From Pseudocoprococcus catus (GTDB lineage Bacteria; Bacillota; Clostridia; Lachnospirales; Lachnospiraceae): DNA of 64,000 nucleotides. The notes beneath the pieces were generated by a model that saw only the letters and a program-made list of their open reading frames with translations, ran no database searches and had not been told where the DNA came from. Made by a program: the position numbers and the translations under genes. The stretch is taken from assembly GCF_902381825.1 (NCBI RefSeq), contig NZ_LR698973.1:1509358-1573357 (forward strand). Reading direction: 5' to 3'. The first letter of the stretch is position 1. The number at the start of each line of letters is the position of its first letter. This document shows positions 1 to 7,781 of the stretch, piece after piece.

Positions 1-778
1 GTATACGCATCTCCACGTCATTGCGGATCAGGTCATTAGCCTCCGTCACTGCATCATACCACCCCTTCATCGGAAGAAGATGTTTCCATGCCTCAGCCGT
101 AAATTCACGATTCATACCCGGTGCAATATTGGCGCCGATCATTGCTGCCTCAATTGGAAATGTTCCGCTGCCACAGAAGGGATCCACCAGAATTCGATCC
201 TTATTCCATGGTGTCAGCATAATCAATGCCGCCGCCAATGTTTCAGACACCGGTGCCTTACCGGTCAATTTTCTATAACCTCTCTTGTGAAGTGATTCAC
301 CTGTAGTATCCAGTGCAAGCGTTACTTCATCCTTCAGGATAAAAACTCTTAACGGATATTCATCTCCGTCTTCTTTGAACCAATCTACTCTGTATGTCAC
401 CTTCAGACGTTCAACGATTGCCTTCTTCACAATTGACTGAATGTCCGAACTGCTGAATAACTGACTCTTGGCTGTTGAAGCCTTTTTGACCCAGAATTTT
501 CCGTTGACCGGGATATAATCTCCCCATGGAATCGCCTTCGTTGCCTCAAAAAGTTCATCAAAAGTCCTTGCTTTAAATCTGCCTACACAGAGCAGAACTC
601 TTTCTGCTGTTCTTAAAAAAATATTCGCCCGTGCAATGGCTTTTTCATCTCCTCTAAAGGTAACTCTGCCATCTGCCACATTGACGATTTCGTATCCCAG
701 TGCCATAATTTCTCTTTTAAGTACGGCTTCCATGCCAAAATGACATGGTACAACATATTCAAATGTATTATTCTCCAT
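1..778 (-). CDS. THUMP-domain class I SAM-dependent RNA methyltransferase (partial, 3' end outside window)
   Basis: The minus-strand frame opens with ATG at 778, behind AGGAG at the usual distance, and runs off the left edge, so the C-terminus is missing. About 259 residues are visible. The N-terminal half looks like a THUMP RNA-binding domain; later come GYRKLTGKAPVSETLAAALI and DPFCGSGTFPIEAA, the SAM-binding motif I of the RlmL/YpsC family of 23S rRNA guanine-N2 methyltransferases. It would methylate rRNA in the cytoplasm. The catalytic (N/D)PPY motif would lie outside the window, so the target base is not certain. Family assignment is strong; the exact rRNA position is inference. Confidence 0.9.
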   Translation of the reverse strand, partial: MENNTFEYVVPCHFGMEAVLKREIMALGYEIVNVADGRVTFRGDEKAIARANIFLRTAERVLLCVGRFKARTFDELFEATKAIPWGDYIPVNGKFWVKKASTAKSQLFSSSDIQSIVKKAIVERLKVTYRVDWFKEDGDEYPLRVFILKDEVTLALDTTGESLHKRGYRKLTGKAPVSETLAAALIMLTPWNKDRILVDPFCGSGTFPIEAAMIGANIAPGMNREFTAEAWKHLLPMKGWYDAVTEANDLIRNDVEMRI

Positions 779-876
779 TATTCTTCTCCTCTGTCCGTTC
801 GGCTTCAATCTTTAGTATATACTTTTTATAAATCTCAGGCAAGACACGCCTTACGTAATTTATTATTTTTGACTTT

Positions 877-1179
877 TTATACAAATAAGCGACCCCTGTA
901 TGATAAAATTCCACCACTTATACTTAAAACATCCAACCCCTGTTCTGACATCCTCCTGCCGGCGAGCATACTGGCTCCGCCATGGCTGCAATAAAGGATA
1001 TATCGCCTGCTTTTGGGAAGTTTTTCTATATAATGATCCAGAAATTCATAGGGAAGATTGAGAGCTCCCTGCATATGACCTTTTCTGTAATCTCTATCAT
1101 TCCGAAGATCAATAACAACATACTCCCAATGATCCATCAGGCTTTCGGCTTCCCTTGCGGAAATTAATTGAAATGCCAT
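877..1179 (-). CDS. Rhodanese-like single-domain protein
   Basis: A 100-residue single rhodanese domain with an early VIDLRN segment, a GHMQGALNLPY segment typical of the fold, and the active-site loop YCSHGGAS with Cys64 as the likely sulfur carrier. Small proteins of this kind carry persulfide sulfur in the cytoplasm; the acceptor is unknown. Two starts are possible: TTG at 1188 lies only 3 bases from AGGAG, while ATG at 1179 lies 12 bases from it. I chose ATG. It is transcribed toward the methyltransferase gene, with about 100 bases between them. Confidence 0.85.
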   Translation of the reverse strand: MAFQLISAREAESLMDHWEYVVIDLRNDRDYRKGHMQGALNLPYEFLDHYIEKLPKSRRYILYCSHGGASMLAGRRMSEQGLDVLSISGGILSYRGRLFV

Positions 1180-1214
1180 GACTTTCAAATACTCCTTTTA
1201 TTTATATTATATGC

Positions 1215-1248
1215 GAAAAAACTGCCGCAGTCGAATAGACTGCGGCAG
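1215..1248 (-). terminator. Rho-independent terminator of the Asn/Ser-rich gene
   Basis: An 11-bp perfect stem (arms at 1222-1232 and 1238-1248, 5-base loop) is followed on the minus strand by six T residues. It sits just downstream of the small gene ending at 1271 and before the rhodanese gene. Confidence 0.85.
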
Positions 1249-1270
1249 CTGTCAAATTATTTTTATTCTT

Positions 1271-1501
1271 CTATCGTTCCCTACTGTTTTTGTATGCGTT
1301 TTTATAAGTGTTCTTCTGTGAATACTCATCTTCCGAATCTTCACTGTTTTTCATGCTATCTACGGTATTTTTGTATGCGCTCTTCGCTGCATTCCCTGCC
1401 TTATCACTTGCGCTGTTTCTGCAGTTTGTACTATTGGTACTATTCGTACTGTTACTGCAGTCGGATATTTTATTATTGTAGCTTGTTTTATTCTTTGCCA
1501 T
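1271..1501 (-). CDS. Small Asn/Ser-rich hydrophilic protein, function unknown
   Basis: A 76-residue low-complexity protein rich in Asn, Ser, Lys and Asp, with a tandem NST repeat near residues 17-25 and two Cys residues. There is no signal peptide or membrane segment. A very strong ribosome site (AAAGGAGG, 8 bases before ATG) and its own terminator argue that it is a real, well-translated gene. Composition resembles unstructured small proteins seen in Clostridia, and a spore-associated role is conceivable, but no known spore-protein signature is visible. Function not assigned. Confidence 0.65.
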   Translation of the reverse strand: MAKNKTSYNNKISDCSNSTNSTNSTNCRNSASDKAGNAAKSAYKNTVDSMKNSEDSEDEYSQKNTYKNAYKNSRER

Positions 1502-1568
1502 ACGATTAACCTCCTTTAATTATGGTACGTCAATAGTATGACCCGGATTTGTTTTTTTTATGTGTTTC

Positions 1569-2120
1569 TCAATATGTTTTTTTTACTCTGATCAGATATC
1601 GCAAATAGCGGTATACTTCATCCTCGCCTTTAACTGCCAGCATTTTGAGCAAGCGTTCCAAAAGCTTACGTGTTTCCGGATGAATTGTAATATACTCTTT
1701 CGTTCTCTTATAGTATCTCCAGGGACTCATCGTTGTATACCTGTCTTTTTCATAAGTTTTGCAGGCAGCTACGCGATCCGCAAACATTTCAGCTACATAT
1801 TTAACCGGCATCTTAATTCCGACAATACCAAGACTGCGATCCTTCGTCACATCCGTCCAATATTCATAATGATGACGGTTTCTGCCCTTATGATGCAGCC
1901 AGGACTCTGAATAGCCCTTTGCTTCCCTCTCTGCAGCATTCGGGCTCTTGTCTCCCTGATAATACAAAACGCCTGTTTTAAATTCCGTTGGGGAATACTT
2001 CGAAAGATCATGTGTCAACCCCTGCCAGTACAAACCCATCTTGAAACATCCCTGCATCACCAGAATTCTATGCGTCGTAATCGTCTTAAAATGATGCCAT
2101 GCCACCAAAAGCTTACTCAT
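1569..2120 (-). CDS. DUF5662 family protein
   Basis: A 183-residue soluble protein with the hallmarks of DUF5662: an N-terminal HHFKTITTHRILV stretch, the GLTHDLSKYSPTEF motif near residue 35, and the WLHHKGRNRHHYEYW segment near residue 75. The His/Asp-rich pattern suggests a helical, perhaps HD-like metal site; this is inference, since the family has no known reaction. The start ATG is preceded by AGGAGG. It appears to be a single-gene unit. Confidence 0.8.
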   Translation of the reverse strand: MSKLLVAWHHFKTITTHRILVMQGCFKMGLYWQGLTHDLSKYSPTEFKTGVLYYQGDKSPNAAEREAKGYSESWLHHKGRNRHHYEYWTDVTKDRSLGIVGIKMPVKYVAEMFADRVAACKTYEKDRYTTMSPWRYYKRTKEYITIHPETRKLLERLLKMLAVKGEDEVYRYLRYLIRVKKTY

Positions 2121-2227
2121 ATCTGAAGTACCTCCTAAAAAAATCTATATAACTATGCACAAAACGCATCCAAAATTATTGAAAACCGATAATTTCTATA
2201 TTACGCTCCATCTGATATCAATTATCA

Positions 2228-2334
2228 GTGCGTGAGAGGTTGCTAGGCGCCAGTGACGCCTGTTCGGCAACAACCGAGCCGGAGGCGAGATACGAACCTG
2301 TGATTATCCACGGGTTTGTATCATCCGTCTCGAC
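2228..2334. repeat. Intergenic segment with two imperfect hairpins
   Basis: Between the DUF5662 gene and the tRNA terminator lie two foldable segments: one with arms GGTTG/CAACC and AGGCG/CGCCT (about 2238-2278), and one with arms GATACGAACC and GGTTTGTATC (about 2288-2318). The 12-mer GTGCGTGAGAGG at about 2227 also occurs at the 3' end of the adjacent tRNA-Arg gene. No coding sequence is seen here. It could be leftover tRNA-operon or repeat-element sequence. Confidence 0.4.
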
Positions 2335-2336
2335 TG

Positions 2337-2381
2337 GTAACAAAAAGAGACAGGACATCTAGTCCTGTCTCTTTTTGTTAC
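2337..2381 (-). terminator. Terminator of the tRNA operon
   Basis: A 20-bp perfect inverted repeat (2337-2356 with 2362-2381) and a 5-base loop; the inner GC-rich stem is followed by TTTTT on either strand. It lies just downstream of the minus-strand tRNA cluster and could act in both directions. Confidence 0.85.
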
Positions 2382-2384
2382 TAA

Positions 2385-2458
2385 CGTGCGTGAGAGGATT
2401 CGAACCCCCGACACCTTGGTCCGTAGCCAAGTGCTCTATCCAGCTGAGCTACACACAC
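2385..2458 (-). tRNA. tRNA-Arg (ACG)
   Basis: Full cloverleaf: acceptor GTGTGTG pairs with CACGCAC, anticodon loop CTACGGA gives ACG, and the T-loop is TTCGAAT. CCA is not encoded. Last gene of the six-tRNA minus-strand operon. Confidence 0.95.
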
Positions 2459-2473
2459 ATATTTTGTTTTAAA

Positions 2474-2559
2474 TGCCGGCGACCGGAATCGAACCGGTAC
2501 GGACGATTAGGTCCGCAGGATTTTAAGTCCTGTGCGTCTGCCAGTTCCGCCACGCCGGC
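2474..2559 (-). tRNA. tRNA-Leu (TAA)
   Basis: An 86-base class II tRNA with a long variable arm; acceptor GCCGGCG pairs with CGCCGGC, and anticodon loop CTTAAAA gives TAA. Confidence 0.95.
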
Positions 2560-2607
2560 ATTCCTCAATGCCTGCAAAGACATAAATGCAAATTGCTTCA
2601 CATTGAA

Positions 2608-2680
2608 TGGAACCTATAGGGCTCGAACCTATGACCCTCTGCTTGTAAGGCAGATGCTCTCCCAGCTGAGCTAAGATTCC
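2608..2680 (-). tRNA. tRNA-Val (TAC)
   Basis: Cloverleaf with acceptor GGAATCT/AGGTTCC, anticodon loop CTTACAA (TAC) and T-loop TTCGAGC. Confidence 0.95.
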
Positions 2681-2687
2681 ATATAAA

Positions 2688-2761
2688 CGACCCAGACGGG
2701 ACTCGAACCCGTGACCTCCGCCGTGACAGGGCGGCGCTCTAACCAACTGAGCCACTAGGCC
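2688..2761 (-). tRNA. tRNA-Asp (GTC)
   Basis: Cloverleaf with anticodon loop CTGTCAC (GTC) and T-arm ACGGG/CCCGT. The acceptor GGCCTAG/CTGGGTC contains G-T pairs. The discriminator base is G, as expected for Asp. Confidence 0.95.
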
Positions 2762-2803
2762 ATGATCGTCATTTGTTGAATCAGAATAAATACCCGGGTA
2801 AAA

Positions 2804-2877
2804 TGGACCTTCAGGGACTCGAACCCGGGACCGACCGGTTATGAGCCGGTTGCTCTAACCAACTGAGCTAAAGGTCC
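2804..2877 (-). tRNA. tRNA with CAT anticodon (elongator Met or lysidine-type Ile2)
   Basis: Acceptor GGACCTT/AAGGTCC and anticodon loop CTCATAA (CAT). It lacks the initiator mismatch seen in the tRNA at 19873. The GGACCTTTAGCTCAGTTGG 5' half resembles Bacillus tRNA-Ile2, whose C34 is converted to lysidine by TilS, but elongator Met cannot be excluded by eye. The T-stem has one C-T mismatch. Confidence 0.9.
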
Positions 2878-2881
2878 AAAA

Positions 2882-2954
2882 AGCCGATGATCGGACTCGA
2901 ACCGATAACCTGCTGATTACAAATCAGCTGCTCTGCCAATTGAGCCACATCGGC
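2882..2954 (-). tRNA. tRNA-Thr (TGT)
   Basis: Acceptor GCCGATG/CATCGGC, anticodon loop TTTGTAA (TGT) and T-arm ATCGG/CCGAT. First gene of the minus-strand tRNA operon. Confidence 0.95.
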
Positions 2955-2988
2955 ACGGATGATTCTGATTAAAGTCGATGAATTATTC

Positions 2989-3017
2989 TTGACGAAAAGA
3001 AGATGGCATGATATACT
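2989..3017 (+). promoter_or_regulatory. Sigma-A promoter of tRNA-Cys
   Basis: TTGACG at 2989-2994, a 17-base spacer, then TATACT at 3012-3017, about 29 bases before the mature tRNA-Cys 5' end. Confidence 0.8.
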
Positions 3018-3045
3018 AATCTAGTCATGTGAATTTAATATTTAT

Positions 3046-3117
3046 GGCGCAGTAGCCAAGTGGTAAGGCAATGGTCTGCAACACCAGTATCCACCGGTTC
3101 AAATCCGGTCTGCGCCT
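3046..3117 (+). tRNA. tRNA-Cys (GCA)
   Basis: Acceptor GGCGCAG/CTGCGCC, anticodon loop CTGCAAC (GCA), T-loop TTCAAAT. A single-gene unit with its own promoter and terminator, divergent from the tRNA operon. Confidence 0.95.
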
Positions 3118-3124
3118 CTTTTAT

Positions 3125-3150
3125 CCAGAAGATTTTCTTCTGGTTTTTTT
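3125..3150 (+). terminator. Terminator of tRNA-Cys
   Basis: Stem CCAGAAGA/TCTTCTGG with a 3-base loop, followed by seven T residues. Confidence 0.9.
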
Positions 3151-3236
3151 GTTTGAAATCGGTTTTATCATTACTTGTATAATCCTTCAAAAATCTTTAT
3201 ACTAAAAGTATTAAGAAGGCAGACGGGGAGAATATC

Positions 3237-4130
3237 ATGAACTTAACGCAATTGAACTATTTCAGAGAAGTTGTAGAAAAAGGGAGCTTCACAGGAGCGG
3301 CCAATGCATTATTTATCAGTCAGTCGACATTGAGTAAATCGATTCGTGCGTTGGAGGATGAATATAAAGTTATTTTAATCAATAGGGGAGCGAAGGAATT
3401 TGATGTAACAGAGGAGGGGAAGATCCTCTATGAGTATGCGGTTCGAATCTTGGATTATTATGAACAACAGACAGAAGAGTTGGCAGAGCGACTGAGCCAT
3501 TCGGGCAGCAATTTACGTCTGGGGCTTCCGCCGACAGCGGGTGCTATTTATTTTTATTCTATCATACATAAATTCCAAAAGCTTTATCCGGAAATCAATC
3601 TTCAAATCGAGGAGGTAACATCGAAAGAAATTATTGAAAAAGTAGCCAATGGCCGGATGGATGTGGGCGTTATCATTGAACCTTTTTCAGATAATCGTTT
3701 CGAAAAGCGAAGAATATTTTCTTCAGAAGCTGTTTTGCTGGTATCAAAGCAACATCGCTTGTCAAAGAAGCGCAGTGTTGATTTCAAGGAGATTCGACAG
3801 GAACGTATTTTGATGATCAATTCCAACTACATGTATTATGACCTGGTGAAAGAGAAGTGTCTGGAAGCAGGTTTTATGCCTCGGTTCGCATTTGAAAGCT
3901 ATCAATGGGAATTTATATTTGAAATGGTGGCGAATGATCAGGGCGTGACAATTCTGCCAAAGCCATTAATTGATAAGTTTAATAATGCAAGGGTTCATCA
4001 GGTTCATTTAGAAAATCCGGAATTTGAATGGGCATTGTCTGTGATCCGCCGTAAAGACAAGGCTATGACAACATCGGTGCAATGCCTGTGGAATCTATGT
4101 GGACAAGTGGCAAAGAATGAATTGCATTAG
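3237..4130 (+). CDS. LysR-family transcriptional regulator
   Basis: A 297-residue LysR regulator: an N-terminal winged helix-turn-helix (MNLTQLNYFREVVEKGSFTG, then ANALFISQSTLSKSIRALED) and a periplasmic-binding-like effector domain from about residue 90. ATG is preceded by GGGGAG. It is followed in the same direction by a GntP permease, a CoA-transferase and a MaoC hydratase, the natural target genes. The effector is not readable from sequence; a short organic acid or its CoA ester is an inference from the neighbours. Confidence 0.93.
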   Translation: MNLTQLNYFREVVEKGSFTGAANALFISQSTLSKSIRALEDEYKVILINRGAKEFDVTEEGKILYEYAVRILDYYEQQTEELAERLSHSGSNLRLGLPPTAGAIYFYSIIHKFQKLYPEINLQIEEVTSKEIIEKVANGRMDVGVIIEPFSDNRFEKRRIFSSEAVLLVSKQHRLSKKRSVDFKEIRQERILMINSNYMYYDLVKEKCLEAGFMPRFAFESYQWEFIFEMVANDQGVTILPKPLIDKFNNARVHQVHLENPEFEWALSVIRRKDKAMTTSVQCLWNLCGQVAKNELH

Positions 4131-4215
4131 GAAAGCATAGAGAAGTCGGCATGAATGAAATGGATTCATAGGATATGTCGAACTTTCATATACAATTATA
4201 TATTATAGGATTTAT

Positions 4216-4258
4216 AGCACCTTTTTGGCATAATTTTTGAGCGATCAAGGTGCTTTTT
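4216..4258 (+). terminator. Probable terminator after the LysR gene
   Basis: Arms AGCACCTT (4216-4223) and AAGGTGCT (4247-4254) with a 23-base loop, followed by TTTT. The rest of the 4131-4498 gap holds a weak imperfect palindrome (about 4141-4185) and AT-rich sequence with no gene; the promoter for the next operon should lie there but is not clear. Confidence 0.6.
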
Positions 4259-4498
4259 CGATTCTTTCGTCTATTTATGTTCGTTTTTATGTAGAACGAT
4301 GGAAAAATCTATATCATTAAAAATCAGAGATTGTGTTAAATGAAGGAATATAAAGAATACGCATGATTTTCATATCGGGATGAAGCAAAGCCATTTTTCA
4401 ATGTCAATAGAGTCTGATATAATCCAGTTACAAGCTTGAATCTGGCCGGAAAAAGAAAAGCGAGTTTTAAATTTATTTTGAAGGGATGGATTGATTAA

Positions 4499-5821
4499 AT
4501 GGAAGCTATTGGCGTAATTGGCATGATCATCGCAATCGTGGCGCTTATCTATTTAACTTTTAAAGGGATGAACGGGTTTGTGGCATCTCTTGCTGCAACT
4601 GTGATTTTGATTGTTACGAGTGGATTGCCATTTTGGGATACAATGGTCAACACATATGCGGCCTCAATGGGAAAAATATTTGGCTCCTATTTATTTATGT
4701 TCTGTGTAGCATCGGCGTATAGTGAATTAATGAAGCAAAGTGGTGCGGCAGAATCGATTGCCAACTTCTTTTTCAGTATCTTTGGGGTGAAGGCATCTTG
4801 TGCAGCCACAGTGATTATTTCTTTCCTGTTGGCCTACAGTGGTATTAATGCTTTTATTATTATCTTTGCGATTTACCCGGTTGCAGTACCGATGTTCCGT
4901 AAAGCGAATATATCCAAAAATCTGATGCCGGCAATTTTCTTATATGGCTCTGTTGTTTTGAATGTCGTAACACCGGGCTCACCGTCTATGCTGTGTATTG
5001 CTTTATCTGAAAAACTGGGTACAAGTACATTCAGTGCACCGATTATGGCAGTGATTATTCTGGTATTGGCTTTTGCCATTGGTATTATTTACTTTACCTG
5101 GTCAGCAAAATCACTGAGAAATAAGGGAGAAGCCTTTGTGGCATCTGAGAGTGATGCAGCTTTGATTGCAGGCAGTACATCCGGTAAAGAATTGCCACCG
5201 TTATATCTGGCGATTTTGCCGTATGTTGTGATCATTGTATTGAAACTGATCCTGGCAAAGAGCATGAGTTCTTCAGATAGTGTATGTACTTCCATTCTGG
5301 CAGGTACAGTTGTTTTAGCTATTACAAACTACAAATATTTAAAGGGCCATATTGTAAAAGACTTTACAGCAGGCTGGCTTTCCAGTATCAATGCCTTGCT
5401 GCTGACAGCAGCTCTGATGGGCTTTGCCTCTGTTGTTAATATTTCCGTTGGTTTCCAGTACTTCATTGATTTTGCAATGACAATGGCTGACAAGATGAAT
5501 CCATATTTGTCTGCAGTTGTTTGCATCAATGTTTTCTCAGGTGTTACGGGTGCATCTCTCAGCGGTACACAGATTTTCTGCAGCACGTTGATGGATCATT
5601 TCCTGGCACTGGGCATCAACAAAGAGGCACTGTATAAGATTCTTTCTGTTGCCTCCATGGGTCTTGATACCTTACCACATTGTCCGACATTCGTTATGAT
5701 GGCGGCAGTATGCGGTGTCACAACAAAAGCTTCTTATAAACATGTTTTAGCAATGACAGTTATTACCCCGATCGCATTAGCGTTGATTGGTGTTATTCTT
5801 GCAACCGTAGGAATTGTGTAA
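4499..5821 (+). CDS. GntP-family permease (organic acid uptake)
   Basis: A 440-residue polytopic membrane protein with about 12 hydrophobic segments. An SGINAFIIIFAIYPVAVPMF stretch and the NVVTPGSPSMLCIAL loop fit the GntP/gluconate:H+ symporter superfamily, which also holds D-beta-hydroxybutyrate and citrate-type carriers. It would import a small carboxylate with protons. Only 17 bases separate it from the CoA-transferase start at 5839, and a MaoC hydratase follows, so the substrate is more likely a hydroxyacid to be CoA-activated than gluconate. The substrate is inference. Confidence 0.85.
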   Translation: MEAIGVIGMIIAIVALIYLTFKGMNGFVASLAATVILIVTSGLPFWDTMVNTYAASMGKIFGSYLFMFCVASAYSELMKQSGAAESIANFFFSIFGVKASCAATVIISFLLAYSGINAFIIIFAIYPVAVPMFRKANISKNLMPAIFLYGSVVLNVVTPGSPSMLCIALSEKLGTSTFSAPIMAVIILVLAFAIGIIYFTWSAKSLRNKGEAFVASESDAALIAGSTSGKELPPLYLAILPYVVIIVLKLILAKSMSSSDSVCTSILAGTVVLAITNYKYLKGHIVKDFTAGWLSSINALLLTAALMGFASVVNISVGFQYFIDFAMTMADKMNPYLSAVVCINVFSGVTGASLSGTQIFCSTLMDHFLALGINKEALYKILSVASMGLDTLPHCPTFVMMAAVCGVTTKASYKHVLAMTVITPIALALIGVILATVGIV

Positions 5822-5838
5822 AGCGAGGAGTGAGAGCA

Positions 5839-7173
5839 ATGAATGAATTTGAAAAGATGTATGAAACAAAAAAAATGACAGCAGAACAGGCTTTGAGCCT
5901 GATCAAAGATAATGATTATATGTTTTCTGCTCAGGCGGCAGGGGAACCGGCTGCGATTATGTCAAAGTTGCAGTATTTAAAAGAAACAGGTGTGAAAAAT
6001 ACGACAATTAATACATGTTTGCCATTACAGTATTATGATGCCTTTAAGGATCCTGAAATGAAAGGAGTTATGAACCACAATGGATGGTTTTTTAGTGCCG
6101 GATTGCGTGATGCACATAAGCAAAAATTAGTCAGTGCGATTCCGCAAAGTTCAACATCCATTCTCAGGAAGGTACTTAGCAGACTGGAATATGAAAATCG
6201 TCGTCCGGTTGTGCTGGCGACAGTTTCACCAATGGATGCGCATGGTTATATGACTTTGTCAGTGAGTGCGATTTATGAAAGAGATTTGATTAATGCTGGT
6301 GCGCTGACGATTGTAGAAGTAAATCCGAATTTTCCTCGAACATTTGGTGATACACTGGTACATATTTCAGAGGTGGATGCACTTGTAGAATCTGATAGAC
6401 CGATTCCAACAAGTAAACTGGTGCCTTATACAGATGTAGATGCAGCCATTGGTAAATATGTGGCATCTCTTGTAGAAGATGGATCCACCATTCAGCTTGG
6501 CATTGGTAATATTCCGAATGCAGTGGCAAATGAATTGAAGAAAAAGAAACATTTGGGTATTCATACAGAAATGTTTACGGAGACAATGGTGGATCTGATT
6601 GAATGTGGTGCAGTAGATAATTCCTGCAAGGGCTTATATAATGGATATTCCGTATGCTCATTTACGATGGGAAGCCAGCGTTTATATGATTTTATCAACA
6701 ATAATCCGTCCATTTTGTTTAAGTCATGCACATTTACAAACGATCCATACACAATTGGAAAAAATAACAAGTTTGTTTCTATTAATGCAACACTTGAAAT
6801 GGATTTGATGGGGCAGTGTGCATCGGAAACCGTAGGTTATCATCAGTGGTCTGGTACAGGCGGTCAGTCGGAAACTGTGCAGGGCTCTCAGATGTCAAAG
6901 GGCGGCAAGTCGATTATTGCGATGCATTCAACCTATACGACAAAAGATGCAGATGGCAATGAAGTGCTTCACTCAAAGATTGTGCCATGTCTCCATGAAG
7001 GCGCAGTGGTTACGACTTCCAGAAATGATGTGGATTATGTTGTGACGGAGTATGGTATTGCATGGCTGCGGGGGCTGAATATTTCAGAAAGGGCAGAAGC
7101 TTTGATTAAGATTGCACATCCGGCTTTTAGAGATGAATTGCGTCAGAAAGCAGAAATGTATGATATCTGGTAG
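5839..7173 (+). CDS. Acetyl-CoA hydrolase/4-hydroxybutyrate CoA-transferase family protein
   Basis: A 444-residue class I CoA-transferase of the Cat1/AbfT/Ach1 family. Visible features are the CoA-site loop QLGIGNIPNAVANEL, GIHTEMFTETM with the likely catalytic Glu near residue 240, and the C-terminal VTEYGIAWLRGLNISERA block. It moves CoA from a donor such as acetyl-CoA or butyryl-CoA to a carboxylate. I chose ATG at 5839 over GTG at 5830 because GAGGAG lies 8 bases before the ATG. It lies in an operon between the permease and the MaoC hydratase, so it probably activates the imported acid. The exact acid is unknown. Confidence 0.9.
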   Translation: MNEFEKMYETKKMTAEQALSLIKDNDYMFSAQAAGEPAAIMSKLQYLKETGVKNTTINTCLPLQYYDAFKDPEMKGVMNHNGWFFSAGLRDAHKQKLVSAIPQSSTSILRKVLSRLEYENRRPVVLATVSPMDAHGYMTLSVSAIYERDLINAGALTIVEVNPNFPRTFGDTLVHISEVDALVESDRPIPTSKLVPYTDVDAAIGKYVASLVEDGSTIQLGIGNIPNAVANELKKKKHLGIHTEMFTETMVDLIECGAVDNSCKGLYNGYSVCSFTMGSQRLYDFINNNPSILFKSCTFTNDPYTIGKNNKFVSINATLEMDLMGQCASETVGYHQWSGTGGQSETVQGSQMSKGGKSIIAMHSTYTTKDADGNEVLHSKIVPCLHEGAVVTTSRNDVDYVVTEYGIAWLRGLNISERAEALIKIAHPAFRDELRQKAEMYDIW

Positions 7174-7185
7174 GAGGAAGACAAA

Positions 7186-7617
7186 ATGCAGGGATATACG
7201 ATCAATCAGTTACAGGTAGGTCAGCAGGCTTCTTTCTCAAAAACGATTTCAGAGTCAGATGTCTATATGTTTGCGGGTGTTACGGGCGATGTTAATCCGG
7301 CACATGTGAACGAGGCTTACGCACAGACAACCGCTTTTAAGACCAGGATTGCCCATGGCATTTTGTCAGCAGGATTGATTTCAGCGGTTCTTGGCACACG
7401 GTTACCTGGGCCTGGAGCAATCTATGCTTCACAGACATTAAAATTTACGGCACCTGTTCGTATTGGGGATACAATTACAGCAACTGCCACAGTGAAGGAA
7501 ATTATTCCGGAGCGCAACAGGGTTGTCATGGAAACGGTATGCCGTAATCAAGAAAATGTGGTGGTGACAACAGGTGAAGCTGTGTTGCTTCCACCAAAAG
7601 AAAGTGTTGATAAATAA
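7186..7617 (+). CDS. MaoC-like (R)-specific enoyl-CoA hydratase
   Basis: A 143-residue single hot-dog domain with the hydratase-2 motif: FAGVTGDVNPAHVNEAYA carries the catalytic Asp and His, followed by RIAHGILSAGLIS. PhaJ-type enzymes of this size interconvert (R)-3-hydroxyacyl-CoA and trans-2-enoyl-CoA. Placed 12 bases after the CoA-transferase with GGAGG before the ATG, it is the last gene of the operon. With a transporter and CoA-transferase it suggests import of an (R)-3-hydroxy acid, CoA loading and dehydration to crotonyl-CoA. The pathway is inference; the fold and motif are clear. Confidence 0.9.
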   Translation: MQGYTINQLQVGQQASFSKTISESDVYMFAGVTGDVNPAHVNEAYAQTTAFKTRIAHGILSAGLISAVLGTRLPGPGAIYASQTLKFTAPVRIGDTITATATVKEIIPERNRVVMETVCRNQENVVVTTGEAVLLPPKESVDK

Positions 7618-7656
7618 ATACATAAGCCATAAGATGATGAATAATTAATTAAACGA

Positions 7657-7697
7657 ACAAAAATCTCAGAGAATCTTAAGATTTTCTGAGATTTTTT
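7657..7697 (+). terminator. Terminator of the permease-CoA transferase-hydratase operon
   Basis: Stem of about 15 bp (7661-7675 with 7680-7694), AT-rich, ending in a run of six T residues. Confidence 0.85.
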
Positions 7698-7781
7698 ATG
7701 TTCGATAGATTTTTAAAATCATATGTGGTAAATTAAAAATAAAGTAATAGGAAAAATACGCATTGAAGAGAGGGGATCACT

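Noticed and set aside
2385..2954. tRNA cluster as a site of a currently integrated element
   Set aside because: No integrase, phage or conjugation gene is seen on either side.
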